From Tremella fuciformis (Eukaryota; Basidiomycota; Tremellomycetes; Tremellales; Tremellaceae): a stretch of DNA of 64,000 nucleotides. Where the stretch lies: contig CP136490.1 of NCBI GenBank assembly GCA_032768795.1, positions 2,728,001 to 2,792,000 on the forward strand, in the 5' to 3' direction. A program made the position numbers and the translations under genes. Positions 13,251 through 24,814 of this stretch are shown piece after piece. The number at the start of each line of letters is the position of its first letter. Position 1 is the first letter of the stretch. The notes beneath the pieces are model-generated. The model was not told where the DNA came from and did no database searches. It worked only from the letters and a program-made list of their open reading frames with translations.

Positions 13251-14276
13251 CTATGCTTCCTCCATCCCCTCTCCTTCGCCCTCTCCCTCCATCTCCTCGC
13301 CCTCACCCTCTTCTCCCGAGGTGTCCCACCAAGAGATGATCCCCAGACCAGATTCGCTAATGGTGCCCTGTGCGTCAGCTCGGTAACTGGCAGCTGATAC
13401 CCACCATCACCCGCATCCCTGCCTTCTCATATGGATCCTCTTGCGGCAGTTCGATTGTGGGGTCAAGGACGATCGGCGGCGGGCGGATGTCTTGGTACTC
13501 TATCGAGTCTACGCGGAAGCGGATTGGCTCGCCCGTATCTATGTACAGCCGGTCTATTCATCAGTCATACCCCTACGTGTGCCGGGGTAGGAGCTCACTA
13601 GCCACGGGCGTATTGAGCTTTTCTTCCTTGGTCAACTCGCTCTCGTCCTCCGTGGCGACCCAGAACCACCGCTGCTCAGCCTCGTCGCTGCGCGTCAGCC
13701 GCGATCGGTAGAACCACGAAACGAGAGGAAGGTGACGCACAAACAGTTGTTGGCTGGTAGTGAGGCAGGCAAGACGAAAACATCGCGGAAGAAACCGAGG
13801 GTGACTGCTCGTCAGCTGGATCACGAGTGTCAGGCAGCTGGTTCACTCCGCACGTATCGCCGGCAGGACGAGAGCACCCGGCCTGCAATCACCTCGGAGT
13901 GGAAGGGCGAGAACAGCATGAGGCGGAATGATACTTAACAATCAGCAAACAGATGGCAGGGGAGGGATGGACACACCTTTGTAGTACATCAGGCCGTTGC
14001 CCCATGTCACCTTGCCGTCCTCGGCAGTCAAGAGGTCCCATATCGACAGGGCCATGCCCTTGTCCGCGATGAGCCGATTGGCATATCTGCCATGAGCGCA
14101 CTTTTCCTATTCTTTGGATGGGACGGCCTACTTCCGGTTCAGCGCGTCTTTGATGGTGATGTGCGCAGGGATGTCGAAGGCTTTCGGCGCCACCGGTACC
14201 GTGTCCTACACCATCAGCACCTCTCTTCTAGGTAATGCGAGAATGGGTAAACCTTGACGGCGAGGAGGACGAACAT
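13251..14276 (-). CDS. RPC25: RNA polymerase III subunit RPC25/RPC8
   Basis: Rpb7-like stalk subunit of RNA polymerase III, needed for initiation on tRNA and 5S genes. Eight exons give about 237 residues. It starts MFVLLAVKDTV and has the Rpb7 N-terminal fold (IKDALNRKYANRLI, GMALSIWDLL, GNGLMYYKVSFRLM, FHSEVIAGRV). The S1/OB half follows: RITLGFFRDVFVLP, then FDEAEQRWFWV, LYIDTGEPIRFRVDSI and MGTISESGLGIISWW, which is the RPC8 ending. The C-terminus adds a Glu/Gly-rich acidic tail of about 25 residues. Seven introns of 37-60 nt have clear CTGAC/CTGAT branch sites. Its start faces the STB6-like gene across 321 bp. Identification is secure from these blocks. Confidence 0.9.
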
Positions 14277-14597
14277 GTCGCCGGGTCCTGCTTTCCCAGA
14301 CTGTGTTATCTCCTTCGCATCCCAGCTTTATAGCTTTGCCGTAGAGTCGAAAGCTCAAGAATCAAGTCTGACGGTGAGGTATCAAGTGGTACTGATGAAC
14401 ATTTGGCCACTCGAGACAGAAATGATCAACGGGAATCACGGAGTTCGAGGTAATCTCCGTCGAGCAAGCGGGTTGGGATGACGACAAGGCATCTCGGACC
14501 GACGACCAGTGGTCGTTGAACTGCAAACTCATCCTCAGCAGAGCCCACAGCATGGTATCCATACACAGATAGCCCAGGCGCGCCTTTGGGGACGACC
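14277..14597. promoter_or_regulatory. Shared promoter region of RPC25 and the STB6-like gene
   Basis: 321 bp between divergent start codons. It is rather AT-richer around 14,340-14,420. I see no recognisable operator. Confidence 0.4.
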
Positions 14598-17500
14598 ATG
14601 TCTCTCGTGGCTTCGCCCAGCTCGCTCCTCCACTCCCCGCCCACGGTCCACTATGCCGCTCAGAGCCCAATGCCCTCTCCGACAGGCAGCCACCGCACCT
14701 CGCCCTTCGAGAAGAGCGTGCAGGGGCTGCTCGTGCCGACCGACAGGAGCCGCGATGACGTCGAGGAGAAGTGGCTGCCGCGCCTAGGGCGCCTGCGGGT
14801 CGATCGAGAGGTCGTACTTGAGGGTTACTCGCTCTACCTCCTGCGATCGTGGTATGTCCAGCTGACTCTGAACCGTCTTGAGGACAGCAGCTGACTGCGA
14901 GGTTCCTCTCTCGGACCCATTGGAGCCATACGATCGTCACGCAGACCGGCAAGCCCACTGAGCACATCACGGCCTATGTCCTCGTGCCCGATCCGGAGCT
15001 GTCGCCCAACGTTGGCCGATTAGAGCTGGACACGGCCACGCAGCTGCTCGCGAGCGAGACGCGCTCTCAGCCGCGCAAGACGGACCATGGCACTCTACTC
15101 GTCACGACACCCTCGGCGTTCGGGCAGGACGTGTCGTCTCTTGCGGCTGGAGACCTGCGTGTGGCGCGTCCGTATCTGACTCTTGCGACTGGACTGCGGC
15201 GCCTGGGGTGTGGAGGACGGGCGGCAATCGGGATGGAGTTTCCTGTGCAAGTCCTTCTATGCTTACCTCTCACATTGATGCTGAACCCTTCAGACCCGCA
15301 ATACGGCGCAAATTTCATGACTTATACCGTATCCCTGCTCCCGCTCACACCAACAATATATCGCAAGCCCCTTCGCCGACGAGCTCGCCTGTCGGCCAGG
15401 CCGGTAGTCCGCAGGCACCCAGCCCAGGGCTGCACATCGAGAACGAGCCGTTCTATCTGACCGTCATCGAGCTTATCAAGCTCATACAGGCTTCTCTGGC
15501 TTTATGGGGCTTGTTTGGCGCAGACCGATATGACTTGGAAATCAACGGTCTTTTCTGCGACGAGACCAAGGCTGGCATGTTCGAGTGGCGGCGGCTGATG
15601 GGAATGGATACGGAAGACTCCCTCAAGCTCGAGGCGAGTCTTTCCCTCCGTGTGCAGATCTGTGTGGCTGATCAGACCAGAAAGAGACGTCGGGCGGGTG
15701 TATCGATCCTCGTACTCTCGCGGCCTTGCTCAGTTCCATCACGAGTGTGCATTATCAGCTCGAAGCCCTGGGCGTCGAGCGGGTCCCGAAAGACCCTTTC
15801 ACCCATGTTCACCGATTCCTCAGTGCCTGGGATTCGTACCAAGTCAGCTTGCGGTTGTACAATGACTAGGCCTGAAGCTGACGCAACAGATTGTCTATGG
15901 CCGCGCCCATTCCAAGACACACTACCTTTCCGTGGCTTCCATACGCTATCTGCGACAGCAATATATCAACGAGCGCACAAACCGGTCGATCGGCTCCGAT
16001 GCCCTCAAAGCGCCAAAGGCTTTCCTGTCCGGCGTCGCACATGCCACCACCAACTTTGCCAATCTGCGCAGCGTGCATGATGACATACCCCTTCATAAGC
16101 GCGAGCACCACCTGCGCTTCAAGCACGGTGTCGATGGCTTGAACGAGCACGGCCACGATCATGAGAACGGCACCGATGCCTCGCCTGCAGGCAGCGGGGG
16201 CGTCGCGCTGATCACGCCCGATGTGGGGCACGTGGCCCCTCCAGACGTCATCACGACCGACCTCGACGCCTACTCCAGGGGCATGCACAAGACCAAAGAC
16301 AAGGACCTGGCTATCCTGGGAGCGCGGCGCATCGCGGACCTATGGAACGGTCACTTCATCGAACAAGGGGAGAAGAAACGGCATAAGCTGGAAAAGGTCT
16401 TTTACAAGCAGAGACAGGCCTCGAGGCTCGTATCTGAAGACGATGGCGAGACGTCGGGCGGCGGGCCACGAGGCGCCCTCAAGGGGATTGGGAATCGGAC
16501 CGGTCAGGCCATCAAGGGCGTTTCAAACTTTGTAGGACGCAGAGGTGGGGATACGAGCGATTCGGAGGGCGGACCTGGACCGAGCAGTATGCGCAACATG
16601 CTCAACAAGTCGAGGCAGAATACAGTGCCGACGGTGGTGGAGCCGTAAGCTGGCGGGGTTTCCGTGAGATTCCAGCTGACGGGTAGCGATGTGGAAGAAG
16701 TGGACGAGCAGCTGCACTATGCTGACCGATCGCCCTCTCCCTTGTCTGGCAGAGGCAATGGATGGCACGACTTTCAAACAAACGGTTCCCTGCGACATTC
16801 GTTTCTCAACACGAACAACAATCTGACCGCCACCTCACGCCCGGCCTCGCACCGCCCTAGTCTGGTCACGGCCTTCTCGAATGACAGCGCCGACCATCTA
16901 TCTCGGCGGTCTTGGGTACCCAATGCGAATGGCGATCACCTCAGCGCAGTCGACGGGACCTGGGGTGACCCGTCCTCGAGCAGCAGCCGACCAGGAATGG
17001 CTGACAGGGCGATGATGTGGCGTAGTCGAGGCAGGGCGACGGCGATGCTTCGGACGAGCAGCGATGGTGCGGATGTTGCTGTCGAGGAGAACGGGCTGGA
17101 GTGGGAGGTCTTGAACCCGCATGGGACGAGCAAGGGGCAGCATGCCTCGACCACGGATGCGGAGGAGAGGGCTCGGCTCAGACGAAGGTGTGTTTCTCTG
17201 ATTCGCTGGAGACATTAGTGCTGAGTCCAGATGCTCGTTACAGAACGACGTGGAGTACGATAATGTCAGAGTCACGTCGCCGTGAGTTGTTGTCACAGTG
17301 TGAGGAGTGCATGCTGAGTGACTAGCGAACATCTGCAGGTCGATGTCGACATGTGTGGCTTGGTTTGGGATCTTCGCGAGAGAGAGCGGTTATTGGCCAC
17401 AAAGGCGAGGGACTTCAAGGTGTGTCGGGCTATGGACCCGAGGCTGGCTAGACAGCTGATGCCAGACCCTCGAGGATACCGTGTTCAAGGCCTCGCAGGA

Positions 17501-17909
17501 TGTGATCACCGCCATCCATGCGAGAAACGATCGCTTGCAAGAGCTCATGGTGAAGCATCGCGAGGCCGAATTGTCGCTGCGCGATACAATCCGAGGTCTG
17601 GATGAGGATGAGAACTTGCGAGATGCGGGCGGCAGGATCGACTACAACTTGTCTGGCGATCCGGGAACCCACGAGGTCATGCTGAACCTCCGCCAGCTGC
17701 GAATGGTCTGGCGGAAGGCTCAGCAGGGGATGGAGATGCGGAGGAAGGAGATGTTGGGTGATGCGGATATCCCTGATCCGCCGTTGAATGGGCTGGCGAA
17801 CGGGAATGGCAATGTGAATGGGAATGGGACCGGCGAGGGGCATGAGTCGAGCGGTGTGGATGGCGAGGTGAAGCCAGAGGAAAAGAGGTGGTGGCGATTA
17901 GGCTTCTGA
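14598..17909 (+). CDS. STB6/STB2-like fungal protein
   Basis: Nine exons (14598-14851, 14902-15237, 15294-15637, 15676-15842, 15890-16644, 16687-17187, 17231-17281, 17326-17419, 17466-17909) give 981 residues. The N-terminal third has LEGYSLYLLRSWFLSRTHW, AYVLVPDPELS and a WGLFG...LEINGLFCDETKAGM block, which resemble the conserved N-terminal domain of the yeast Sin3-binding paralogues Stb2 and Stb6. The middle has GVERVPKDPFTHVHRFLSAW. The C-terminal third has helical heptad-like segments (LQELMVKHREAELSLRDTI and LRQLRMVWRKAQQGMEMRR) that look like coiled coil, before an Asn/Gly-rich tail. In yeast the Stb proteins associate with the Sin3 deacetylase; that role here is inference. It could be another fungal-specific regulator. 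Its stop is 18 bp from the COX19 stop. Confidence 0.6.
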
Positions 17910-17927
17910 TGACGGTCATGAATAATG

Positions 17928-18409
17928 TCATATGCGTTCTGGTTCTCTGGGAGGTTTTGCTTGTGGTGCGCTCTGTGAGGGTGTCGGCGTTGCTGGCTGT
18001 GGTGAAGTAGCGGTTGAAGATGAGGATCGGTCGAGCACGTCGCCCAGACCAAGGTTGGCCATATCGTCTCGCTCCATCAACCCGCTATCCATCAGCCTCA
18101 AGGTCCACTAGAGGTGTAGGTGCAAGGGCGCACTTGTCCATCCTGCACTCTAGGTATTTTCTCGCCTCGAGCCTGCACTGGCCGTTATCGTACTTGTTCG
18201 CCTTGAGACATCCCAAGTAAGCCTTCATGAACTGCTTGCACTCGCCTAGACATGAATAAGCCAGCTGCCCTCCCTCCCTCCCCCCCTCCCCCCCCCCCCC
18301 CCCCCTCTCAAGGGGAAGAAGACTCACCGTCGTGGTCCAGTGGAAAGGAACCTCTTTCAGGTGGCGAGACGCGGAATGCGTCGAATGCGCCTGGCCGACC
18401 GAACGACAT
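17928..18409 (-). CDS. COX19: Cytochrome c oxidase assembly protein Cox19
   Basis: Small twin CX9C protein of the mitochondrial intermembrane space that takes part in copper delivery to cytochrome oxidase. Exons 18328-18409, 18134-18245 and 17928-18084 give 116 residues. It starts MSFGRPGAFDAFRVSPPERG, continues SFPLDHDGECKQFM, and has CKQFMKAYLGC and CRLEARKYLEC (both CX9C), then CRMDNGLMERDDMANLGLG, which is the Cox19 order. The tail is Ser/Thr/Pro-rich. The first intron holds an 18-base G run on the coding strand; the second is 49 nt. Import through Mia40 is expected from the family. Its 3' end almost touches the STB6-like gene, so the two transcripts must overlap. Confidence 0.92.
18288..18305. 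repeat. Poly-C (poly-G on the coding strand) in a COX19 intron
   Basis: Eighteen consecutive C on the plus strand, flanked by further C-rich triplets from 18,270. It lies wholly inside the first intron of COX19 (18246-18327), so on the mRNA strand it is a G run. Confidence 0.9.
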
Positions 18410-18769
18410 CCCCTCAGAGTCCCAAGAAAGTATCAGAAGAAGTGTAGGTGTACAGTAAAGTGCGAAATTGCGGAGTGGATGAAAGTGATCTTGACGTGCC
18501 TTTTTTGCCGCTCAACTCTGACCAACTTACTTGTCTTTCCATTTTTCTCGCGTCGTATGCTTCGTAGAGCTCTCAAATCACCATCATTCGAGTCAGCGCC
18601 TCAAGATACGCTAACCGACACCCTCTGATCACCTTTGGACGTTGTCTAGAGCGATTTCTACATGGCGGGTTGATTGATCGCTTCCGTCGTCGACTGATCG
18701 CGACTGATCGACTGATGGGCCCTCACACTAGCTCTGTTCTCCAAGAGAAGGTGTGTCCTACAGCCTCTC
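18410..18769. other. Spacer between COX19 and the 18.8-kb gene
   Basis: 360 bp between divergent genes; holds both promoters. A possible first ATG of the plus-strand gene lies at 18,715, followed by a gtgtgt that could be a donor, but I could not settle it. Near 18,665-18,715 the bases tgatcg and gactgatcg recur several times. Confidence 0.35.
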
Positions 18770-21756
18770 GTGCGTCAACAACACGGCTGCGCCATCAATC
18801 TCTATCCTTGGGACTCTACGTTCCCGAAATTGCGTTCAGCAGCTCCCCTGCTGCTGCCGCTTAGTACGGCAACATGCCAGAGTCTTCGAGGGGGTCGGGG
18901 TCGGGGACGGCGACGGAGCCCTCAGCCTCACGTCAGCCGCGAAGACACCGTCTCCACCCGTACGACTTCGGAAGAGTTCGACCCCAACGACCCTTTGAAA
19001 TCTCTCGTGAATCTCATGATTGCGAGCAGCATTAGAACGCTCTTCGAAGGTCTCGTCTTCACTTTCATTCCAATGGAGTGGGAAAATCATCGGCTGCCTG
19101 AGGCCGTCCGCAGGAGTATTCTCGTGAGCTCGCTGTCTCCCTCCTGACCCGTTCCAAAGACATCCATCTGGGTCCAAGTTCCGCTCGCACTCGCCACTCC
19201 CCTGCACGTCATCGAGTCCAGACTCCCTTTAAACCGTCTCTTCTGCCAACCCGATGTTCGCTGTCTCGCGCCTCGCATCTTGCTTCACAACGATTGCATC
19301 GCTGACATTCTCAGGAAAATCGGGGACAGATCCATGACTTTCCCACGTCTTATCACGTACTCATACGCCCCGAACATCCACCAGCAGCTGGCCTTTGTCA
19401 GGATGCCCATGCCGAAATGGGAAACCGAGACGCTGTCAAAGGATGGCAACCTACTCAGACTCCAGAGAGCATGGCTAGAGCCGTCGAGTGTCTGACAGAG
19501 TTTCTATCACCTGATCGCAAAAGTTGGCCCAAATTCATCATGCGACCGCATGAGATCGAGCGCAGTCTAGAGCGTGGGGAGCTGACAGGCTACTCTGTCA
19601 GCTCCAAGAAAAGAACTCGCCGAAGCAGCGCGCCAGATCGATCGTCAAGAGCGGGGGATGTAGAGTCGCACATCGAAGACCAGGATATCGTGCGATTTAT
19701 TTCTGTGTTATGGGCACTACACAGCTGGACGTTTGTTTATGAGAACAATGGCCGTAGGGGTCACTTGTCACTGCCGAATGCCGGAACCGATATCCGAGGG
19801 CCAGGCCGCGGTTCGCTCAATCAGTTTAAAAAGCACTGGAAGGTAGGTGTTTGCCTTTGACTGGACATGCGGCCCGCCACTAAGTCAAAGTCACAGCATC
19901 TCCCAGGTCTTCCCCACATAATGCGCACATACCGGCCTTATCTCTGGACCATTTACCCCGAGGCAACCTTCGGGCGGAGCAACAACACCTTGGGGAGACC
20001 CAAGGCTTCAGACTCATACACGAAGCGGTCTCGCAAACGATCCAAGGTCGGCCGCGATAGCAGCCATCATGGTCTGCAAGACGACGGACATGGTGAGATT
20101 GGGACTCGCTCATCTCGGCCCATATTGCCATTGCCTTCGAGTGGCGCTCAAAGCCGTGGAAGCTTTCTCGATACCGCTGCTAGTAGATTCCGCTCCCCGG
20201 AGCTTGCGGAACCTTGTACCCAGCCGGTCCGGTCCGTAGGGGATGGGGATGGCCCCTCCGCTGCAAGTTCCAGCCAAGACGAAGTCAGCCCGCGCGCAAT
20301 GCGTAATATACGATGCCTGTCCACTACATCAGCTTCTCCACTCAGGTCAATGCGATTTTCCCTTTGGGAGCCTTTGGACGTGAGTGCTCGCCAAATGCTG
20401 TATAGTGCACTGCTTATGACAGGATCAACAGGCAGTGAGCATAATCGGATCACATCAATCCCCGCAATTCGCTAAAAGTTAGCATTTGGGTAAATTATTC
20501 CTGCGAAGTGAACGGGAGTTCATCCGACGAGTCGTTCAGGCGGGGGACATTCCGTGTGTACCTGCAAGAGACACGCCCCTCCCCATCATCTTGCCACGGC
20601 TAGGTCCATTCGATCCCCTGCTTCATAAAGGGACATTAGCTGGAGTGGAATGGTGGGAGATAGCAGAGTCTATCAGGTGTCTCGAAGCCGGCACAGTGTC
20701 AAGGACCACAGATCTGATGATGCCTGAGGCGGTCAAAGCCCTAGCTCGAGCTATGATGACCTCCTGTCAAGCTTCGGCTGCCTTGCCTTTTTGTTTGAGA
20801 GGATCATCCATCGATCGTAAGTTCCTCGTCAATCTCTTCACTTGCCAGAGATGACAACGCTTCCCTGGTTCTTTGATGGAAAGGGAAGTCCGCATCGACT
20901 GATCAATAGTCCGCAACGCATTGTCACCAGACGTCATGCTGCTAGAGCCTATCGTCACGAGTCGAATGCCCCCGGTAGTCCTTGTAGACCCTCAACTCCA
21001 GGAGCGCATCACCACTGGCCTAGACTCGGTGCGCCTGCGTCCCTAAATCTTCACGGTGAGCACAATGGTTGACCATGCAGGACCCCGCCAGAGGGATCGC
21101 GACTTGCTATTCCGGGTTACAGCGTATCAAACAGCAGTCTACGTTACGTGGCATCATCCCGATCTTCCACGAAAATCGATGGCTTATTCTTGTCCTCGAC
21201 AGAGAGGCAGATTCCGGTCCCACAACAGCTAAAATCTGGCCAGACAACCACCGCATCACTAGCGGAATAGAGGTAGTACGTTCTCCCGGCCCGTTTTGCG
21301 AAGTGAGAGAGATGCTTATGCGGCTCCCAGGCTTGCTCAGTCCTTGTGGAGAAGTCAGGCCTTTTCCGCCTCCCCCCTGTGCAGGCATGGAACAAGATGG
21401 AAGTGAGCCGCCGCAGTTCTGCTCGGCCGGTTCTGACGATTGAGTGCCCTTCTCTGCCTTCCCCGTCGGAAATGGCGCTGGTCGACAAGGACCTACAGTT
21501 CGCTTTGGTGCTCGAGCTTGTTATTCGCGGCGCGGAGGATCTGATGTTCTGTCCTGCGAGTACGACTCTAAATACGAGCGAGCGGAATTCGAGCCAACAT
21601 GCCAAGTCCGACAGTCTCGACAGCGAGGCAGCAGAATCTGGATGTCTGCGTGGTTGGGAAAAGGGGTCGCTTGGCCGGAAGATCATGTTTTGGCTCGCAG
21701 AGTATGGTTTCCGTAAACCTAGCGTCCTTGAATGCTTGGTTTCTGGTAGCATATAG
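18770..21756 (+). CDS. Unknown protein with a weak, degenerate Ulp1-like segment
   Basis: Not recognised as a named gene. Exons 18770-19123, 19160-19255, 19315-19842, 19885-20379, 20483-20816, 20910-21028, 21081-21302 and 21385-21756 keep one frame for about 839 residues, which argues it is a real gene. The intron at 20380-20482 could instead be two introns flanking a 12-nt exon. The start is uncertain. The first half is basic and Ser-rich. Near 21,140-21,240 the protein reads GIIPIFHENRWLILVLD, then AKIWPDN. This resembles the strand around the catalytic His-Trp of Ulp1/SENP (C48) cysteine proteases, but Arg replaces that His and no downstream DCG active-site motif is seen. If it is related at all, it would be an inactive relative. 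Base composition looks less GC-rich than the flanking genes. Confidence 0.5.
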
Positions 21757-22112
21757 AGCTCAACTGCCAACTGGGGTAACGTATACAGAATGGACTAGCT
21801 TCATGTCGGCGGAAAGTAGGAAAGAGGCTGTAGAAATACCACCCAACCCACCGTGACGCGTCCGGTGTCGGTCGCCCCCTCTCCAGAGGCCAGAGGGCGT
21901 ATGCATGGAAATCATGTCGCGTAATCTCGGTGACTGAGTCGACTGGCGGTGGTTTGGAAGCGCCATCTTCAGAACTGACAGAGATAGATGGAATGACAGC
22001 AAGGTCAAGGTGATGGTGCTCGGGACTTTTGGCCGGAAAGATCCGACGACGACTCGACTACTGACCAAGGTATATCCATTCCATCTCGTCTACATCCACC
22101 TGAGACAGCACC
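21757..22112. other. Spacer upstream of the FAHD1 gene
   Basis: 356 bp. It contains one ACGCGT at 21,856-21,861 and a short upstream ATG (about 21,993) with a few codons. No further gene is supported. Confidence 0.35.
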
Positions 22113-22948
22113 ATGGCTAGCTTTGCACGGACCGGGCGCAAGGCGAGCCTCATGCTGTGAGGGTGGGCACGCAGCTGACACGCCCCGCAGATAGTCGCCA
22201 TTGGGCGCAACTACGCCGCGCACGCCAAAGAGCTGGGCAACGCCGTGCCGAAAGAACCGTTCTTCTTTCTCAAGCCGACGTCGTCGTATCTCTCCCCTGG
22301 CGAGGGCCCCATCGAGTTGCCGAAAGGCACAGACGTGCACCACGAGGGTGGGTCGTCTCTCCTCTACACCACAAGCTCGAAGTCGAGGTCGAAGGCGCTC
22401 GTATCTGTTTGGGCGAGGGCTGATACCCAGTCGAGCTCGGCGTCGTGATTGGCAAACCGGGGCGGGACATCCCCGCCGCCTCGGCCGAGTCGCACATCGC
22501 AGGCTACGCACTGAGCATCGACATGACCGCGCGCAACATCCAGGACGCGGCCAAGGCCAAAGGCCTGCCGTGGAGCACCGCCAAGGGCTTCGACACGTTC
22601 ACGCCCGTCGGGCCGTTCATCCCCGCTGCGCAGATCCCATTTGGCAAGATTGGCGAGGTGGGCCTGCACCTGAGCGTGGACGGCGCCGTGCGGCAGTCGG
22701 GCCTGGCTGAGGGCATGATCTTCCCCGTGGGCCGGCTGGTCGAGTTTGTCTCGAGCATCATGAAGCTGGAAGAGGGGGACCTGATCCTCACTGGGACGCC
22801 GCCGGGCGTGGGGCCCGTCTCCCCTGGCCAGCGAATCGAGGCGCGCTTGACGTTTCCGGGGCTGGAGGGCCCGGTGTTGAGTGAGCTGGAGTTTGAGTGC
22901 GAGACGCGCAAGGGGAGCTACGAGTTTGTCCCGCCCGCCAAAGCATAG
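22113..22948 (+). CDS. Fumarylacetoacetate hydrolase family protein, FAHD1 type
   Basis: Acylpyruvase/oxaloacetate decarboxylase family enzyme, mitochondrial in animals. Exons 22113-22142, 22191-22347 and 22431-22948 give 234 residues, close to human FAHD1. It starts [20 protein letters not shown], then HAKELGN. It has the metal site [11 protein letters not shown] (two Glu) followed by the Asp in [11 protein letters not shown], then [12 protein letters not shown] and the ending [13 protein letters not shown]. No long presequence is seen. The first intron (22143-22190) has a GC donor (AAG|gcgagc); without removing it the N-terminus is lost, so the ATG at 22113 depends on it. It faces the unknown Ser-rich gene tail-to-tail. 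Confidence 0.93.
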
Positions 22949-23149
22949 CGCGCAGCGCATAAAGCCTAACAGGTCATCAGGTCGTAATGCATGTGTAGGG
23001 ATACATCGTACGTCGGCGTAGTGTAGCGTACAGGGTCGTTTCTATCTAGATCGTAAGGCGTAGGATAACCAGGACTGACAACGGGTCGTCATACTAAAGT
23101 AAGAATAGGCAGAGAGATGAAGATGGATTATCCCATACGGCTCGACACA

Positions 23150-24814
23150 CTACGCAAACGTCGGCAGCTTGCCTCGTTTTGGCAGGCGGCCCGAACGTCT
23201 CGACGAGCTGCTGCGCGACGAGGTCGTGCTGGAGGCGAGTGACGACCCCCATGAGTCTGCCGACGACGAGGCTGTACCGGTGGACGATACGAGCGACGGG
23301 GTGCTAGACCCGCTCGACCAGCCCTGCAGCACGTCGTGCCTGCTCATCTGCCACCGTCCTCTCGCCGAATCCTCGTCGTACTTTCGCAGCGGGACGAATG
23401 GCGTGGACGGCATGACAGCGCTCTTCAGCCGTGGATACTGCAATGGCGGCGTGTTGAATCCGTCTCTGGCCGAGCCGGGCGCGCGCAAGTCCGCGCTCCA
23501 CGGCGTGTCCGGCTCGTCAGACGACTTGGCGGATAGTGGGCTTCCGAGCGAAAGCGAGGACCGCACAGGCGGGAGCGGGAAAGCCATACCGAGCTGAGCG
23601 AACGACTCGTCGTCGGTATCTGACGCCGAGGAGATCTCATCGTTCGACTCGCCGGCCTCAAGGACCAACGATGCGAACGCCTTCTGAGGGTCGACAGCGT
23701 GATATCCATCCAAGACGCAAGACAGCGAATGATGAGCGCGGCGGACCTGGGGCGTGGTCTCGAGTGGCGGCGATGCAAGGCGGTTCTTCGGGGGCCGTGG
23801 ACCGCTACGCGAAGGTGTGCGCGGTGTCGCATACCTGGACGGGAGGATCTCGGCTGGTGGTAGCAGCTCTTGTCTTTTGGCGATGCCGCGGGACTTGGGG
23901 TAGGACAGGCGCCGGCGATCGGCAGCAAGGTCAAGACGAGGCGGCGGGGGTGCGCTGCGCCGGAAGAGCGGGGCGTTGCCGGACCACGAGCGAGCGCCAA
24001 AGTCTCTCGGGAGAGTAGATGTGGAAGCGAGAGCGGCGGCGGAGAAAGGGTGTGCGGGCTCGCTGTCGGCCAGCTGGATGACGGTCTTGTCGAAAAAGTC
24101 GTTGGCGGCCTGGGCAAAGTCGAACGAGGGCGAGGAGAACTTGAAAGCTGACCCGAGAGACGGTAGTTGTGCAGGGGAAGTCTCGGCGACGGCGGGCTCG
24201 GATTCATTGGGAAGGACGAGTGCTGGTGTGGACAGCTCAGGCCACTCGGGGCTAGTGCGTCCGAAGGTGAATGGCGAGGGGGAGAAGAACGGGTCGTCTT
24301 CTTCGAGATTAGGGGTAATGACCCGCAGGCTCTCGTCCGAGCTGCGGCTCTCGGTCGACTCCCAGGACGCTCTGCGATCTCGGCTGCTCATGTCGACGTC
24401 ACTCAGCAGGATCTCCTCCATGTCTGCGTCCATATCCACGTCTTGGGGAAAGTCGGTTGCGGCTTCGGCTCTAGACGATATACGGGGCGAAGGAGCCAGG
24501 CACTCGCTCGAAGCGCTGGCCGAGGGGATTGATTGGAGGTCGGAGCGAGTGGACGCCTTGAGCGATACGGGGGAGATGGGCTCGGCTTCCTCGGTAACGG
24601 TGAATAGGCCAGACAGTGCCGGTGCACGAATGGGCATATGCCTCCCCCGTCGACGTCGAGGGGTGTACGTCGGGGGCTTGGGTGCCCGGCGATGCGGCGC
24701 AGGCGGAGAGATGGGCAGAGCGCGCTCGTTCAGATTCTCAAACGAGAAGACGTTCTCCCAGTCATTCTCAAGGGGGGCGGGGTATAAATGACGGGCGAAC
24801 ATGGTGGTCGTCAT
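23150..24814 (-). CDS. Unknown Ser/Pro-rich disordered protein
   Basis: A single uninterrupted frame of 554 residues from a proper ATG. I do not recognise it. It opens with a short ordered-looking segment (WENVFSFENLNERALPI), then an Arg-rich patch (PRRRRGRHMPIRAP) that could be a nuclear signal. The rest is low-complexity Ser/Pro/Asp sequence with many S-P sites, an acidic patch (DVDMDADMEEILLSDVDM), a short block with SCVLDGYHAVDP, and a Ser-rich C-terminus ending in basic residues. The many S-P/T-P sites suggest phosphorylation by proline-directed kinases; this is inference. It lacks introns, unlike nearly all neighbours outside the 38-48 kb array. Confidence 0.7.
   Translation of the reverse strand: MTTTMFARHLYPAPLENDWENVFSFENLNERALPISPPAPHRRAPKPPTYTPRRRRGRHMPIRAPALSGLFTVTEEAEPISPVSLKASTRSDLQSIPSASASSECLAPSPRISSRAEAATDFPQDVDMDADMEEILLSDVDMSSRDRRASWESTESRSSDESLRVITPNLEEDDPFFSPSPFTFGRTSPEWPELSTPALVLPNESEPAVAETSPAQLPSLGSAFKFSSPSFDFAQAANDFFDKTVIQLADSEPAHPFSAAALASTSTLPRDFGARSWSGNAPLFRRSAPPPPRLDLAADRRRLSYPKSRGIAKRQELLPPAEILPSRYATPRTPSRSGPRPPKNRLASPPLETTPQVRRAHHSLSCVLDGYHAVDPQKAFASLVLEAGESNDEISSASDTDDESFAQLGMAFPLPPVRSSLSLGSPLSAKSSDEPDTPWSADLRAPGSARDGFNTPPLQYPRLKSAVMPSTPFVPLRKYDEDSARGRWQMSRHDVLQGWSSGSSTPSLVSSTGTASSSADSWGSSLASSTTSSRSSSSRRSGRLPKRGKLPTFA

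Noticed and set aside
15632..15675. GC-AG intron in the STB6-like gene (gcgagt)
   Set aside because: The GC donor gives the wrong phase; a GT donor six bases downstream (gtcttt) keeps the frame.
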